Origin: Spiroplasma_E sp902809815
GTDB lineage: Bacteria > Bacillota_I > Bacilli_A > Mycoplasmatales > VBWQ01
Length of the DNA stretch: 64,000 nucleotides
NCBI RefSeq assembly: GCF_964030925.1
Contig: NZ_OZ034992.1
Location: 1,178,001-1,242,000, forward strand
Reading direction: 5' to 3'
Made by a program: the position numbers and the translations under genes. The notes under the pieces were generated by a model, which had not been told where the DNA came from, did no database searches, and worked only from the letters and a program-made list of their open reading frames with translations. This document shows, in pieces, positions 44,268 through 56,556 of this stretch; within the stretch, counting starts at the first letter, position 1; every line of letters begins with the position of its first letter.

Positions 44268-47200
44268 CTAATCCTCAAGATAACTTTCGACTTCTTCATC
44301 GTAAGTTACCACTTTTTGTTCTTGACCTTTTTCATCAATTAACACAATATTTATTCCTAAACCTTGTAGTTCTTTTGTTAAAACATTAAATGATTCAGGG
44401 ATACCTGGCGTTGGAATTTGTTTATTACGTAGAATCGCTTCATAAGTTTTAATTCTACCTTTAATATCATCAGATTTAATAGTTAGGATTTCTTGTAAAG
44501 TATGAGCAGCACCATAAGCTTCTAATGCTCAAACTTCCATTTCTCCAAATCTTTGTCCACCATTTTGTGCCTTACCACCTAATGGTTGTTGAGTAATTAA
44601 TGAATATGGACCCACATTACGAGCATGTAATTTATCATCTACCATGTGTGATAGTTTTAACATATACATAACACCAACTGAAATTTTCTTGGCAAACTTT
44701 TCACCAGTTAAACCATCATATAATGTTAATTTATCAAAGTCATTATATTTTGCTTCTTTCATAATATCTAACAAGTCTTGATTTTTTGCACCATCAAAAA
44801 CAGGGGTTGCTACTTTAATTCCTAAAGTTTTAGCAGCCATTCCTAAGTGTAATTCAAGAATTTGTCCAATATTCATCCGCGATGGTACTCCTAATGGATT
44901 TAACATAATATCAACCGGTGTTCCATCTTCTAGGAAAGGCATATCTTCAATTGGTAAGACTTTAGAAATAACACCTTTATTTCCGTGTCTTCCAGCCATT
45001 TTATCTCCTTCTCGGATTTTACGTTTTTGTACAATAAATACTTTAACTACTTCTTCTACTTCTGAAGGTAAGTCAAAACCATCTTCACGTTTATAACGTT
45101 TAATACCTTGAACAATTCCAGCACCACCATTAGGTACTCGTAATGAATTATCTTTGACATTACGTGATTTTTCACCAAAAATAGCTGCTAATAATTTTTC
45201 TTCAGCAGTTGATTGTGTTTGACCTTTTGGTGTAACTTTACCAACAAGAATATCTCCTTCTTTAACTTCAGTTCCAATTAAAACAATTCCTTCATCATCA
45301 AGATAACGTCTTGATTGTTCAGAAGTATTAGGGATTTCACGTGTAATTTCTTCTTTACCTTGTTTTGTTTTTCGACATTCTAAATTATATTCTTCAATAT
45401 GCATTGAAGTATAAACATCATCTTTTACTAAACGTTCACTAATAATAATAGCATCTTCATAGTTATAACCATGTCAAGTCATGAAAGCAATAATTACATT
45501 TTGTCCTAATGCAAGTTCACCATCTTTCATTGAAGGTCCGTCTGCTAAAATTTGATTAACTTCAACTTTATCACCAACTTTTACTAATGGCACATGAGTT
45601 ACTGCTGTTCCTTGATTACTACGTTCAAAACGACTTAACTCATAAGTTGTTATTTCATATTCTGATTTAATAATAATTTCATGAGAATCAACATATTGTA
45701 CAACTCCCGGTAAATTAGCAACAATAGCTAATCCTGAGTCACGAGCAACAGCATACTCAACACCCGTACCAACAATTGGTGTTTGTGGTTTTAATAATGG
45801 AATTGCTTGACGTTGCATATTAGCACCCATTAAAGCACGGTTAGCATCATCATTTTCTAAAAAGGGAATACAACTTGTAGCTATTGACACAATTTGTTTT
45901 GGTGAAACATCAATATATTCAACTTCGTTTGGTCCAACAATAATATTTTGACCATTACTACGAGCAATAACATTATTATTTTTAATAACATTATTAGTAT
46001 CTAATTCAATATTAGCTTGTGCAATGATATAATTCTTTTCTTCACCGGCAGTTAAATATTTAATTTCATTAGTAATTTTACCTGCAATTACTTGACGGTA
46101 AGGTGTTTCAATAAAACCGTATTCATTAATACGAGCATAAGTGGCTAAATTATTGATTAAACCAATATTAGGTCCTTCAGGAGTTTCAATTGGACAAATT
46201 CTTCCATAGTGAGAATAGTGAACATCACGAACTTCTAAACTAGCACGATCACGTGATAATCCACCAGGTCCTAAAGCAGTTAAACGTCTTTTATTAGCCA
46301 ATTCTGCTAATGGATTAGTTTGATCCATAAATTGTGATAATTGTGATAAGTTAAAAAACTCACCAATAACAGCTGTTAATGGTTTATTATTTGTAATATT
46401 TGCTGGTTTCATTTTATCACTATCAGTAGTTGACATTTTTTCTTTAACATTTTTTTCAATACGTCCCATTCCGATACGAAATTGGTTTTGTAGTAATTCA
46501 CCAATTGTACGAATACGACGATTTGCTAAGTGATCAATATCATCAGCATTACCAATACCATGAACAAAATTTAAAATATAAGAAAGAGTTGCTAAAATAT
46601 CAGCAATAGTAATAATTACTTCTTTACATTTAGGATTAATTCCAACAACATTAATAACTTCATTTAATCTTTCTTTATCATTATAAACTTTAATTAACTG
46701 CACATAATGTTTTGGTTCACTATCACTAATTGATGTTTTTAAAGGTACTAAACATGCTCCTTCTTCTAATACTGTTTTTAGAATTTCTAATTGTGATTTA
46801 CCAATTACTGTTTTTTTGGATAAAACAACTTTACCTCTAATATCTTTAATATCTTCAGCTAGAGTGTAATTTAAAACACGATCTGTAATAGCTAATTTTT
46901 GAATTAACTTATATCTTCCTGCTTTTGTTAAATCATATTTTTTTGAATCAAATAATAATCCAGTTAAAAATTTTGCAGCACCATCAACACTGGCAGTTTC
47001 TCCGGCTTTAATTTTTTTATAAATTTCTTGTACTGCTGCTGGTCAATTTTGATGTTCATCATATTCATAAGTATTTAATAAAACATCATCTTTACCAATT
47101 ATATTAATAACATCATCTTTAGTTAATCCTAAGGCAGTAAGTAAAGTGGTTACTGCAATTTTACGTGATTTTTCAATTTTAACTTGAATAATATCTTTAA

Positions 47201-47978
47201 TTGCATTTTTATTACGAACTAATTTATTACGTTTAGAATCAGTTTCAAATTCTAGTCAAGTTCCACGTGATGGAATTAAATCACCTAAAAATTTATATAA
47301 TCCGGTTTTTGGATCAATTTCAATTTTAAAATATGCACCTGGTGAACGAACTAATTGTGAAACAACAACCTTTTCACTTCCATTAATAATAAAGGTTCCT
47401 TTTTGTGTCATTAATGGAAAATCACCTAAAAATACATCTCCTTCACGAGTTAATGTATAATCAACAATTAAAACATCTTCTTCTCTACTTTTAATAGTAA
47501 CTTCAATAGTTGAAAATTCACTATTAGCATGAACATTTTTTTCTTCAAAATAATATATATTATCGCTAACTTTTGGTTCATTAATGTTTTTAATACCAAA
47601 TTGGTCTTTAATTCAACGCATTAAATAATCTAAAATATTATCTTTAGCAGCAATAGTTAAATGACGATTATTTTCATGAATTGATAAAGATAATTTTGTA
47701 TAGATTGGTGCTTCATAAGTTTTTGACTCATCTTTTGCTTCTTTTAATGTTCTTCTTGGTTTACGAAATTCTCAATCAATCAATGATAAAATAATACGAT
47801 TATCATTATCAGTTACCGGAAATATTTCATTAAATACTTCTTGCATTCCTGTATCAATAAATCATTTATAAGTATCACGTTGAATTGAAATTAAATCAGG
47901 AAGATCTAAATTTCCTGATACTTTAGTATAGTCACGTCTTTTAGCATAATGACCAAATTGTTTTGTAGTATATGACAT
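44268..47978 (-). CDS. rpoB: RNA polymerase subunit beta
   Basis: 1236 residues. The rifampicin-pocket segment reads FFNLSQLSQFMDQTNPLAE then LANKRRLTALGPGGLSRDRA; N562 (codon 46295-46293) stands where E. coli has H526. C-terminal GGKAQNGGQRFGEMEVWALE is canonical. The start MSYTTKQFGHYAKRRD follows GGAGATGAACC. It shares the operon with rplJ-rplL upstream and rpoC downstream. Confidence 0.98.
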
Positions 47979-48160
47979 TGGTTCATCTCCAATTTTAAAA
48001 ATTTATTAAAATCAAATAATTTGATTTCAGTTAATTAGTATTAAATTACTAATTAGTTTGATAAAATATTAAGTTTTAAGTTGATAATTTTTAGTTAAAT
48101 AACAAACAGAAAACCAGTTTTAATTAATACTGGTTTTCATATAAATTTTTAATATTTGAA
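47979..48160 (-). promoter_or_regulatory. rplL-rpoB intergenic hairpins (attenuator-like)
   Basis: Three inverted repeats lie between rplL and rpoB: AAAACCAGT/ACTGGTTTT (48110-48137), TAATTAGTA/TACTAATTA (48032-48055) and AATCAAAT-A-ATTTGATT (48010-48026). Only a short T-rich tail follows the first, so partial termination or RNA processing, as in other rplL-rpoB junctions, is likely. No separate rpoB promoter is obvious. Confidence 0.6.
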
Positions 48161-48541
48161 CTACTTAACTTCAACAATAGCACCAACGGCTTTTAACGTT
48201 GCTTCGTGTTCTGTTGCTTTTGCTGTATCAATATTTTCTAAAATCTTTTGTGGTCCTGTTGCTACTGCATCAACCATTTTTTTAGCATCCATTAAAGACA
48301 TTGTACCACCAACAATTGCTTTAACTGCTTTAATAACATCAACTTTTTTGTCTCCTACTTCTTTTAAGATTAGAGAAACTGTTGATGGTTTTGTTGCTTC
48401 TTCTTTAGCTGCTGGTGGTGCAGAAGCAACTGCTGCAGTTACTCCAAAAGTTGTTTCAATTAATTCAACTAATTCTTTTAATTGAAATGCTGTCATTGTT
48501 TTAACATGTTCAATAATTTGTTTATTTGTAATATTTTCCAT
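48161..48541 (-). CDS. rplL: Ribosomal protein L7/L12
   Basis: 126 residues from MENITNKQIIEHVK. N-terminal dimerisation helices, an Ala/Pro hinge (AAVASAPPAAKEEATK), then the C-terminal factor-binding domain (LKEVGDKKVDVIKAVKAIVG). The start at 48541 was chosen over an in-frame Met at 48556 because GGAGGAAAAAATA precedes it. Confidence 0.96.
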   Translation of the reverse strand: MENITNKQIIEHVKTMTAFQLKELVELIETTFGVTAAVASAPPAAKEEATKPSTVSLILKEVGDKKVDVIKAVKAIVGGTMSLMDAKKMVDAVATGPQKILENIDTAKATEHEATLKAVGAIVEVK

Positions 48542-48581
48542 TATTTTTTCCTCCATATTTTTTTTATTTAATAAGTGTTAA

Positions 48582-49073
48582 TTATGCGTTTTCTTTTTGT
48601 TGGGCTACTGCTTTAATTGCTAAAGCCAAATTGCGAACTGGTGCTTGTAAACAAGAAGCTAACATTGAAATTAATTCTAATTTTGATGGTAATGAAGCTA
48701 TTTTTTGTAACTCACTTTGGTCAATAACTTTCCCTTCAAAAATGCCACCTCTTAATACTAATAATTTATTAATTTTAGCATAATTAGAAACTATTTTAGC
48801 TGTTTCTAAGTCGTTTTCAAATCCAAAGATAAAACCATTTGGGCCAACTAAACTACTTTCAAGCGATGAATATTCTTTTTTTAAAGCACGAGCAACTAAA
48901 TTATTCTTATAAATAGTGAATGTTGCACCTTTAACTCTTAATTCCTTACGTAAAGAACTAATTTCTTCAACATTCATACCTTGATATTGTACAACAATTG
49001 TTGTTTTTGAATCATTAATTTGCTTAGCAATTAAATCAATAGTTTTTTGTTTTTCAACCATTGCTGGGCGCAT
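48582..49073 (-). CDS. rplJ: Ribosomal protein L10
   Basis: 163 residues that anchor L7/L12 dimers to the ribosome stalk. Typical VVQYQGMNVEEISSLRKELR and a C-terminal helical part. GGAGGT precedes ATG 49073 by six bases. 40 bp upstream of rplL. Confidence 0.95.
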   Translation of the reverse strand: MRPAMVEKQKTIDLIAKQINDSKTTIVVQYQGMNVEEISSLRKELRVKGATFTIYKNNLVARALKKEYSSLESSLVGPNGFIFGFENDLETAKIVSNYAKINKLLVLRGGIFEGKVIDQSELQKIASLPSKLELISMLASCLQAPVRNLALAIKAVAQQKENA

Positions 49074-49228
49074 AAGTACACCTCCTTATTATTCTGAAAT
49101 AACTAGCAATAAGTAGTAAATAAAACTCGGAGCAAAACCGAGTAAATCACATGCATATATAATGATGGAAATTACCTGAGCAACATAATTAAGACAAAAG
49201 TCCGTTGCTGTCTTTGGCTTATTCTAGC
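49074..49228 (-). ncRNA. L10-type ribosomal protein leader
   Basis: The 5' UTR of rplJ has the look of the L10 leader: AGACAGCAACGGACTTTTGTC near its start and a CTCGG...CCGAG hairpin (ACTCGGTTTTGCTCCGAGT, about 49126-49144) before the start codon. In bacteria the L10-L12 complex binds such leaders to repress its own operon. Confidence 0.72.
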
Positions 49229-49234
49229 TTGTAT

Positions 49235-49263
49235 ATTATATGATATATATATATTAAAATCAA
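49235..49263 (-). promoter_or_regulatory. Promoter of the rplJ-rplL-rpoB-rpoC operon
   Basis: TTGATT (49263-49258), 17 bp, TATAAT (49240-49235), reading leftward. The predicted start is a few bases after, at the L10 leader. Confidence 0.72.
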
Positions 49264-49390
49264 GAAAAATTTACAAAAGATTAAATAAATAATTTTTTAT
49301 TATATATCTTTTAAGTTATAAACACTATTTTTAATAACATAAATGCTAATTTCATCAATATCTTAATTAAGATTAAAAAAATAAATTAAA

Positions 49391-49419
49391 AATAAACTTC
49401 ATATTGAAGTTTATTTTAA
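49391..49419. terminator. Terminator after the small serine-rich gene
   Basis: AATAAACTTC, ATATT loop, GAAGTTTATT, with T-rich flanks on both strands. The rest of 49264-49437 shows no gene. Confidence 0.8.
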
Positions 49420-49437
49420 TTAAAAAAATTGTTTTTT

Positions 49438-49650
49438 TTATAACTGGTTACTGTTTTTACTACTAGAGTTTTTACTTTCACTTGAAGAAGATTCACTATT
49501 TATTTTTGATTTATCTAACTCAAGATTTTTACAAACTCTTTCTCTTCTTTCAGATTCATTTTTTTCTCCTCAAGCTTTATTTATTTTATCAGCATTTTTA
49601 GCATGTGCTTCTTGTTTTAATTTATTATTCTCAATAGATTTTCATGGCAT
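49438..49650 (-). CDS. Small serine-rich protein, 70 residues
   Basis: Begins MPWKSIENNKLKQEAHAKNA; a charged helical body with one Cys, then a Ser-rich tail (SESSSSESKNSSSKNSNQL). AAAGGAAT lies upstream. Unknown function. It lies downstream of, and on the same strand as, the coiled-coil gene, from which a strong terminator separates it. Confidence 0.55.
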
Positions 49651-49750
49651 AATTTATTATTCCTTTCACTTTTTGAATATTTTTTCTACCTTTAAATACT
49701 AAATAAAATTATATATTTTTTATTAAAAATATATATAAAAATATATAAAA

Positions 49751-49782
49751 AATTATTCTTACTTAATTAAGTAAGAATAATT
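49751..49782. terminator. Terminator formed by a perfect 32-bp palindrome
   Basis: AATTATTCTTACTTAA followed by its exact reverse complement, with A/T runs outside; it ends the leftward gene at 49803. Confidence 0.8.
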
Positions 49783-49802
49783 AAACTAATTATCGTTATA
49801 TT

Positions 49803-51379
49803 TTAAAATGAATAACGTCGTTGTCTTACATTTGTAGAAGGTTGCATATTGTCCATAGAATTTGCTTTATCTACATCAAACTGATTTTCAACTGGAATTA
49901 TATTATTTTCAACATTTATTATTGTTTTATCATTCATTAGTTCATTTATAGTTTTAAGTTTTCTACCATCCAGTTCTTGTTTTAATATATTAAATTGTGT
50001 TTCTAACTTAGTTTCTAATTTATCACTTGTTAAATCCTTAGATACTGATTTAACTTCTTTTTTTTCTTTTTTATCTTTATTATTTTTTAAATATTTTATT
50101 ATAAATTCATGATTCAACTTTTTTTGATGCAGTTGAAAAAACTGATGTAATTGCTTTAAAACCTCCACTAATAAAAACTGAAGCAATAGCAATATCAATC
50201 TTAATTGTTGCCACTACTGCAGCAGCCAAATAAGGAGCTAAAATCACAGGAAGCAAATTTGGAAGAACAGCAATAACAATAGTAATGACTAAAATAATAA
50301 CCCAAACTTTTCACTCCGTTTTAGATGGCTTTGATTTTAATTCCATTTGTTCTTTTAATAATTCTTTAACTGGCATTGTACTAATATTATTTGCATTTTC
50401 TTTATCAATTAAACAAGTGCTTTTTTTATATTCTTCAATACTCTGGTACTTTTTAGTCTGTTTTCAAACTTCAACCTCATTTTTTTCATTATTATCAAAA
50501 TATATTATTTCTTCAAAAATTGATTCATCATTATAAACTAAAGTTGTTATATAAAATATCTTATCTTCAATTGGAAAAATTTCTTCATAAATTTTTTGAA
50601 CATTTTGACTTTTAATATTTCATTCTTTTTTTATTTCTTTTTTTAACTTAGAAATATTAGAAAATATTTCTAGTTTTTGCTCTTCAGTTAAATTTTCTTC
50701 ATCAATTTTTCTTTGTAGTTCTATTCTTCTATTAATATTTTCTTTTAATGATAACGGCATCCAATCATCACTATAACTATCTAGTTCACTATTTAAATTG
50801 CTTATAGTATTTTCTAATTCTTCAATTTTAGAATTATTTTTTTCAATATTATTATTCAATTCTTTTTTTATATTTCTTTGTTCCTCAATTTCTAATTCTT
50901 TATCTGATATTGTTTCTTTAAGCGCAAAATATTCTCTAAATTCACTATCGGTTGTATTTTGTTTCTTAGTTTTATTTATTTCCATTTTTCTTTCTTTACG
51001 TTTTAAATCATCAAGTAATGGATTAAGTTGAATAATTTCTAATTCAAAAAGATTTTCTCTAATAATAGTTAATTTTTTATTTAAATCATCATTTGTTCTT
51101 TTGACATCTTCTAATTGTTTTGTAAAATTAAAAATTTCTTCTCTAAGTTTACTTATCTTTTGATCTTCTATAATTGTAAGACAATTATATTTATATTTAT
51201 TTAAAACATTACTATCATTATTTGCTTCATTTAAACTATTTTCACTTCTAGAAGATTTTATTGCTAAACCTCCATGTCTTTTTTTTATAGAACCATCGGT
51301 TTGAGCAAAAATATTTTCTGGATTATTTTCCATTATTCGCTGAAATGTTGTTGATTTTTTTTATATCATTATCACGCAT
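49803..51379 (-). CDS. Large coiled-coil membrane protein, frameshifted at two A runs
   Basis: The main frame (51333 to about 50080) has an N-terminal MENNPENIFAQTDGSI, a long coiled coil (residues ~60-230 with many Lys/Glu/Asn), a globular part, then a hydrophobic pair (VWVIILVITIVIAVLPNLL; APYLAAAVVATIKIDIAIAS). It stops at A6 (50089-50094); five A would continue into KDKKEKKEVKSVSKD and end at 49803. Upstream, ATG 51379 (MRDNDIKK) after AAGAAGG would join if the A8 at 51355-51362 were A7. About 525 residues if repaired. Family unknown; surface or effector role possible. Confidence 0.6.
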
Positions 51380-51799
51380 TTTATACACCTTCTTAGTAAA
51401 ATAAAACCCATTTACTTACAAACAAAGCAATGGGTTAAAAACTATATTTAGTTTTACACTTATCTTTTACCAAATTTTAGAAATTTTTACAATATTTTTT
51501 ATTTTCATATTATATAAATAATTTAAATATTATTAAATTTTGAGGTATATAATAATTATTTAAAATAAAAGAGTTACCAATAATGGTAACTCCTATTCAC
51601 TGTTAGGTGCCAACCGCAATGAATATTTACTTACCCTTAACTAAGTAAGTATTTTTATTATACTACTAAAATAAAGTTTTTTTAGTTTTATTTACTAAAA
51701 ATAAAACCTTTTTAATTTTATATATTTTTGATATTTATAATTAACTACTAATATACATCTGTATTCTTATTGGTATTCAATTATTTATTTTTTTCTAAA
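51380..51799 (-). other. Non-coding stretch with remnants upstream of the coiled-coil gene
   Basis: No gene seen. AACCCATT/AATGGGTT (about 51407-51434) and GAGTTACC/GGTAACTC (51571-51592) form hairpins; the second is followed on the minus strand by TTTTATTTT and looks like the terminator of a leftward gene now lost or cut by the neighbouring IS. TTACTTA/TAAGTAA repeats lie at 51630-51655. Confidence 0.5.
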
Positions 51800-52955
51800 G
51801 ACATATTCCATAATTAAATTTTTTAAAAGTCAATTAATAATTTTAAAATTTATTTTATAATTTTGTTATTAACAATAAATTTAGAAAAGTGTTGATAAAA
51901 ATGATTTTTGAAAATTTAAAAAAATTAAAAAATGAAGAATTTTACAGATATTTTGGTATAAAACGTTTTCATTTTAATGAAATGTTAGAAAAATTAATTG
52001 AAATAGAAAAATTAGAAAAAAATAAAGGTCGAAAAAATAAACTTTCAGTAGAAGAAAGATTAATGATGACTTTATTATACTGAAAAGAATATTATACTTT
52101 TTTTCAAATGAGTATTAAATCTAAAATGAGCCCATCAAGTTATTTTCGAAATATTACTTGAGTAGAAAATAAACTTAGTAACCACAAAGATTACCAATTT
52201 TTAAAAGAAAGATATAAATTAAAAATTGATAAAAAACAAGAAAATTCAAATGAATTTCAATTTTATTTAATTGATTCAACTGAGATTGAAATTGAAAGAC
52301 CAACTAAAAAAAACTACAGTTAGAATATTTTTCTGGTAAAAGTTGAATGTATTCTATAAAATTTCAAATTGTATATGATTTTTTTAATAAAAAAATTGTT
52401 GATATTTTTGCTGATAATGGTAAAGTGCATGATTTTCAAATATTAAAAAATTCAAATCTTGAATTTTCAGAAAAAACAATAATTATTGGTGATTTAGGAT
52501 ATCAAGGTATACAAAATATTTATAAAAATACAATAATACCAATTAAAAGAACTAAAAATAAAAAATTAACTAAACAAGAAAGAAAATACAATAAGATTGT
52601 ATCTAAAATTAGAATTAAAGTTGAACATGTCTTTGCTTGATTGAAAAGATTCAAAATTTTAGTAAATAAATGTAGAAAATCTAAATTTAGACTTATGTAC
52701 TTAAGATTTAACTTACTTTGTGAAATTTTTAATAAAATAAAACCATTAAAATAAAAAAAATATTAAAAATATTTTTTTAAAATTTAAATTTTTATCGAGT
52801 TAATATAAAAATATTATTAACAATTTTTTGTTTAAAATGTAAACTCATTTTTTAAACTATTTTTTCAAAAAATATTTATTTCTATATTCAATAACACTAA
52901 ATAGTTTTAAAACAATTTTATTGACAATTAATTAAATTTAATTACGGAATATGTC
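51800..52955 (+). mobile_element. IS5-like insertion sequence, complete copy (1156 bp)
   Basis: Same element as at 33277, with single-base differences including the left end (GACATATTCCATAATT). Flanks CTAAA and GTATG are not a duplication. It truncates the TIR-like pseudogene to its right. Confidence 0.92.
51901..52754 (+). CDS. IS5-family-like transposase made by -1 frameshifting
   Basis: Two overlapping parts joined at A8-C as in the other copies. One substitution relative to the 33277 copy (SPSSYFRN for SPSSCFRN). DDE residues retained. Confidence 0.85.
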
Positions 52956-53517
52956 GTATGAAAAGATCAAAGTTTTTTTCAATTTTTCAGTTTTAACTTT
53001 ATCTTGACATTTATCAAGTAATTTTTTTAACTTTAAAGGATTTGAAACTACATTTGAAAAACTTTCAACGATTGCATAGTCATTTATTACATTTTCATAA
53101 ATTCTTGGAGTAGAATTTTGTTCATTAATTAAAGTTTTGTAATCATTATCATTAAAATCACAATTTTTTTTGCTTTTTTAATAAAATCATCAGTTAAAAG
53201 TATTAATAAACCATTTTTTCCCCTTCGATGGAGGCTACCATATATTGATAATGAAGATGCAATTTTTCAATCAATATGTTTTCTACATTTTGTATGTTTT
53301 CCTAAAATAACTACAGTAATATCTGAATCTTTTAAATACTCTTCTCTAATAGTTTTAAATATCTTTTTAGGAGGCAATTGGGATCAATATCACCTAGTTT
53401 TACAGATACGTCTTTCACTTCAAAATATTCTCCATAACATTGCGAAATTAATTCTGATAATTCATCCTTTGCTTTTTGTTCTCTTAAATGATGATATGAA
53501 ATAAAAATTTTTAACAT
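52956..53517 (-). pseudogene. Second TIR-like protein gene, decayed and truncated
   Basis: Starts MLKIFISYHHLREQKAKDEL, close to the protein at 39146. Two one-base losses break it: near 53385 (GDIDPN, then PPKKIFKTIREEYLKDSD in another frame) and in an A run near 53170 (KKAKK, then NCDFNDNDYKTLIN). The DITVVILGKHTKCRKHIDW motif is still readable. The IS at 51800-52955 removes the C-terminal part. Confidence 0.72.
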
Positions 53518-53689
53518 TATTCATTAACCTCTTTTTTAAAATTTTAAAAATATTTTTTATAAACTTTAATAAGTTTATACTTTATTATAAAATAATACTC
53601 ACTAAAAGTAATATTTTTAACTTTTAAGTTTTATAAAATCTTATTATTAAAATAAAGTAAATATTATACAAATTTCAAGTAATTACTAG

Positions 53690-53695
53690 TATAAT
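53690..53695 (+). promoter_or_regulatory. Likely -10 box of ileS
   Basis: TATAAT, about 68 bp before the start codon; the -35 is not clear. 53518-53762 otherwise holds no gene, and no T-box features are seen. Confidence 0.5.
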
Positions 53696-53762
53696 GATTT
53701 AAGAATAAAAAAAGAATAATTAGTACAAATAAAACTTGTTATTTTAAAGGAGAATAATATAC

Positions 53763-56525
53763 ATGAATAAAAACTATAAAGATACATTATTAATGCCTCA
53801 AACTAACTTTGAAATGCGTGCTAATTTAACTATAAAAGAACCACAACTACAAAAATATTGACAAGACCAAAAAATATATCAACAACTAATTAACAAAAAT
53901 AAAAAATCTACGAAAACTTTTATTCTTCATGATGGACCTCCATATGCTAATGGTGATCTACATTTAGGACATGCATTAAATAAAATTTTAAAAGATATTA
54001 TTGTTCGCTATTATAATAGTAGCAATTATTATGCGCCCTATATTGCGGGTTGAGATACGCATGGTTTACCTATTGAAACAGCAGTTACTAACTCGGGAAT
54101 TAATCGTAAAACAATAGCAGTATCAGATTTTAGAAAACAATGTCAAAAATATGCAGAACTGCAAGTTGCTAATCAAATTAATCAATTTAAAACATTAGGA
54201 TTATTAACAGATTTTGAAGATCATTATGTTACTTATGATAAAAAATATGAATCTGAACAAATTAAAGTTTTTGCTAAAATGGTAGAAAAAAAACTAGTAT
54301 ATCGTAATTTATATCCTGTATATTGATCACCATCAAGTGAAAGTGCCTTAGCTGAAGCTGAAGTTGAATATTTAACAAAAACTAGTGCTGCTATTTATGT
54401 TGCCTTTTTACTAAATGATGAAAAAAAAATATTTAACTTACCTACCTCACTAATAATTTGAACAACAACACCATGAACCATTCCTAGCAATCAAATGTTA
54501 GCAGTAAATGAAGAATTTACATATAGTATTATTAAAACTAATGAACAACAATATATTATTGCACAACCATTGATTGATTCTTTTACTAAAGCAAACAACA
54601 TCACCGATTTTATAATTGTTAAAACAATTTCTGGTAAAGATTTAATTGGATTAACAGCATTACATCCATTATATCAAAGAAAAACTCCAATCGTTCATGG
54701 TTCTCATGTTACTATAAATGATGGAACTGGAATTGTTCATACTGCTCCAGCGTTTGGTGAAGAAGATTTTGATTTAGGATTAAAACATAATATCAAAATT
54801 CTTTGTCCAATTAATGATCAAGGTCAATTTACAGCAGAAATCAATGATGAACAATTAGTCAATAAATTTTATGATGATACTAATAAAATTATTGTTGAGC
54901 GCTTAAAAAATAATGGTACATTAATTGGTATGAAATGATTTAAACATCAATATCCACATGATTGACGAACTAAAAAACCCGTTATTTATCGTGCCACTTT
55001 ACAATGATTTATCGCTATTGAAAAAATCAAACCATTACTTACTAAAAATATTAATAAAGTAAATTTTGTTCCTGAATGAGCAAAAAAAAGAATGTTATTA
55101 ATGACAAATAATCGCTATGATTGATGCATTTCTCGTCAACGTGCTTGAGGATTACCAATTCCAATTTTTTACACCGAAAAAAAAGAACCAATCATGGATA
55201 TAAACCTTATTAATCATGTTGCTGATTTATTTGCTAAACATGGTTCAAATATTTGATTCGAAAAAGAAGCAAAAGATTTATTACCACCTAAATATCAACA
55301 TAAAGATAGTCCAAATGGTATTTTTTATAAAGAACAAGACATCATGGATGTTTGATATGATAGTGGCGTTTCCCACTTAGCAGTTATTAAAAATAATAAT
55401 TTACCTTGACCAGCAGATTTATATTTGGAGGGTAATGATCAATTTCGTGGTTGATTTAATTCAAGTTTAACAACAGGAACTATTACTAATAATAGTAGTC
55501 CCTATAAAAACTTGCTGGCACATGGTTTTGTAACTGACGCTAAAGGCAATAAAATGTCAAAATCAATTGGTAATGTTATTAGTGTTAAATCAATTTGTGA
55601 TACTAATGGTGCTGATATTTTACGATTATGAGTAGCCAGTGTTGATTTTACTGATGATACAAGAATTGGTACTGAAATTTTAAAACAAGTTAGTGAAAAC
55701 TATCGTAAAATCAGAAATATTTTTCGTTTCTTACTAGGTAATTTATTTGATTTAGATATCAAAACTATTGAAAATAAAACAGAAGAAGAAATTATTAATA
55801 GTTTATCAGAAGTTGATCAATATATTTTAAATAAATTAAACGGATTAGTGACTAAAATTAATGAAAATTATCAAACTTATCAATTTAATACTATCTATCA
55901 TTTAATTTTAAATTTTGTTACTAATGATTTGTCTGCTTTTTATTGTGATTTTACTAAAGATATTTTATATGTTAATAGCAAAAATGATATTAGAAGAAAA
56001 CAAGTACAAATGACAATGTTTTTAATAGTAAAAACTTTAATTGGTTTATTAGCCCCTATTTTACCACACACTACTGAAGAAGCATTCCAAAGTTTAACTA
56101 AAAAAGATTTAAACACAAGCAGTGATTCTATTCATTTAAAAAAATTTCCACAACCATGAAATTTAAACAAACCAACAAAACTAATGGAAAAATGAGAATA
56201 TTTTATTAACTTTAAAAATGAAGTTAATAAAGTTATTGAACAAGCTAAAAAAGACAAAATTGTTAAAACAGCCTTAGAAACAATAGTGACTATTATTTTT
56301 AAAGATAATCATAATATCTTATCAACAATTGATGAAAAAGAATTAGCACAATTATTAATTGTTAGTGAAGTTAATATTAATTATAATAATAGCAACGTTA
56401 ATGACTGAACTATTAATGTTAAAACAAAAGAGGGTACTAAATGTCCTCGCTGTTGATTAATTGTTAATGAAACAAAAGAAGATGTTTGTAATCGTTGTTT
56501 TGAAGTGTCATCCTTAATAATGTAA
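53763..56525 (+). CDS. ileS: Isoleucyl-tRNA synthetase
   Basis: 920 residues, class I. HLGH at residues 67-70 (PPYANGDLHLGHALNK), editing domain with TTPWTIPSNQ, KMSKS at 597-601 (KGNKMSKSIGN), and a C-terminal zinc site (CPRCWLIVNETKEDVCNRC). AAAGGAG precedes ATG 53763. First gene of a run with lspA, rluD and the rhomboid-like gene. Confidence 0.97.
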
Positions 56526-56556
56526 ATAACTAATATTAGTTTAGAAAGAAGTAATT

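Noticed and set aside
48156..48485. Plus-strand open frame opposite rplL
   Set aside because: Shadow of the ribosomal protein L7/L12 gene.
53518..53762. Possible T-box leader upstream of ileS
   Set aside because: No conserved T-box sequence, specifier loop or antiterminator hairpin could be found.
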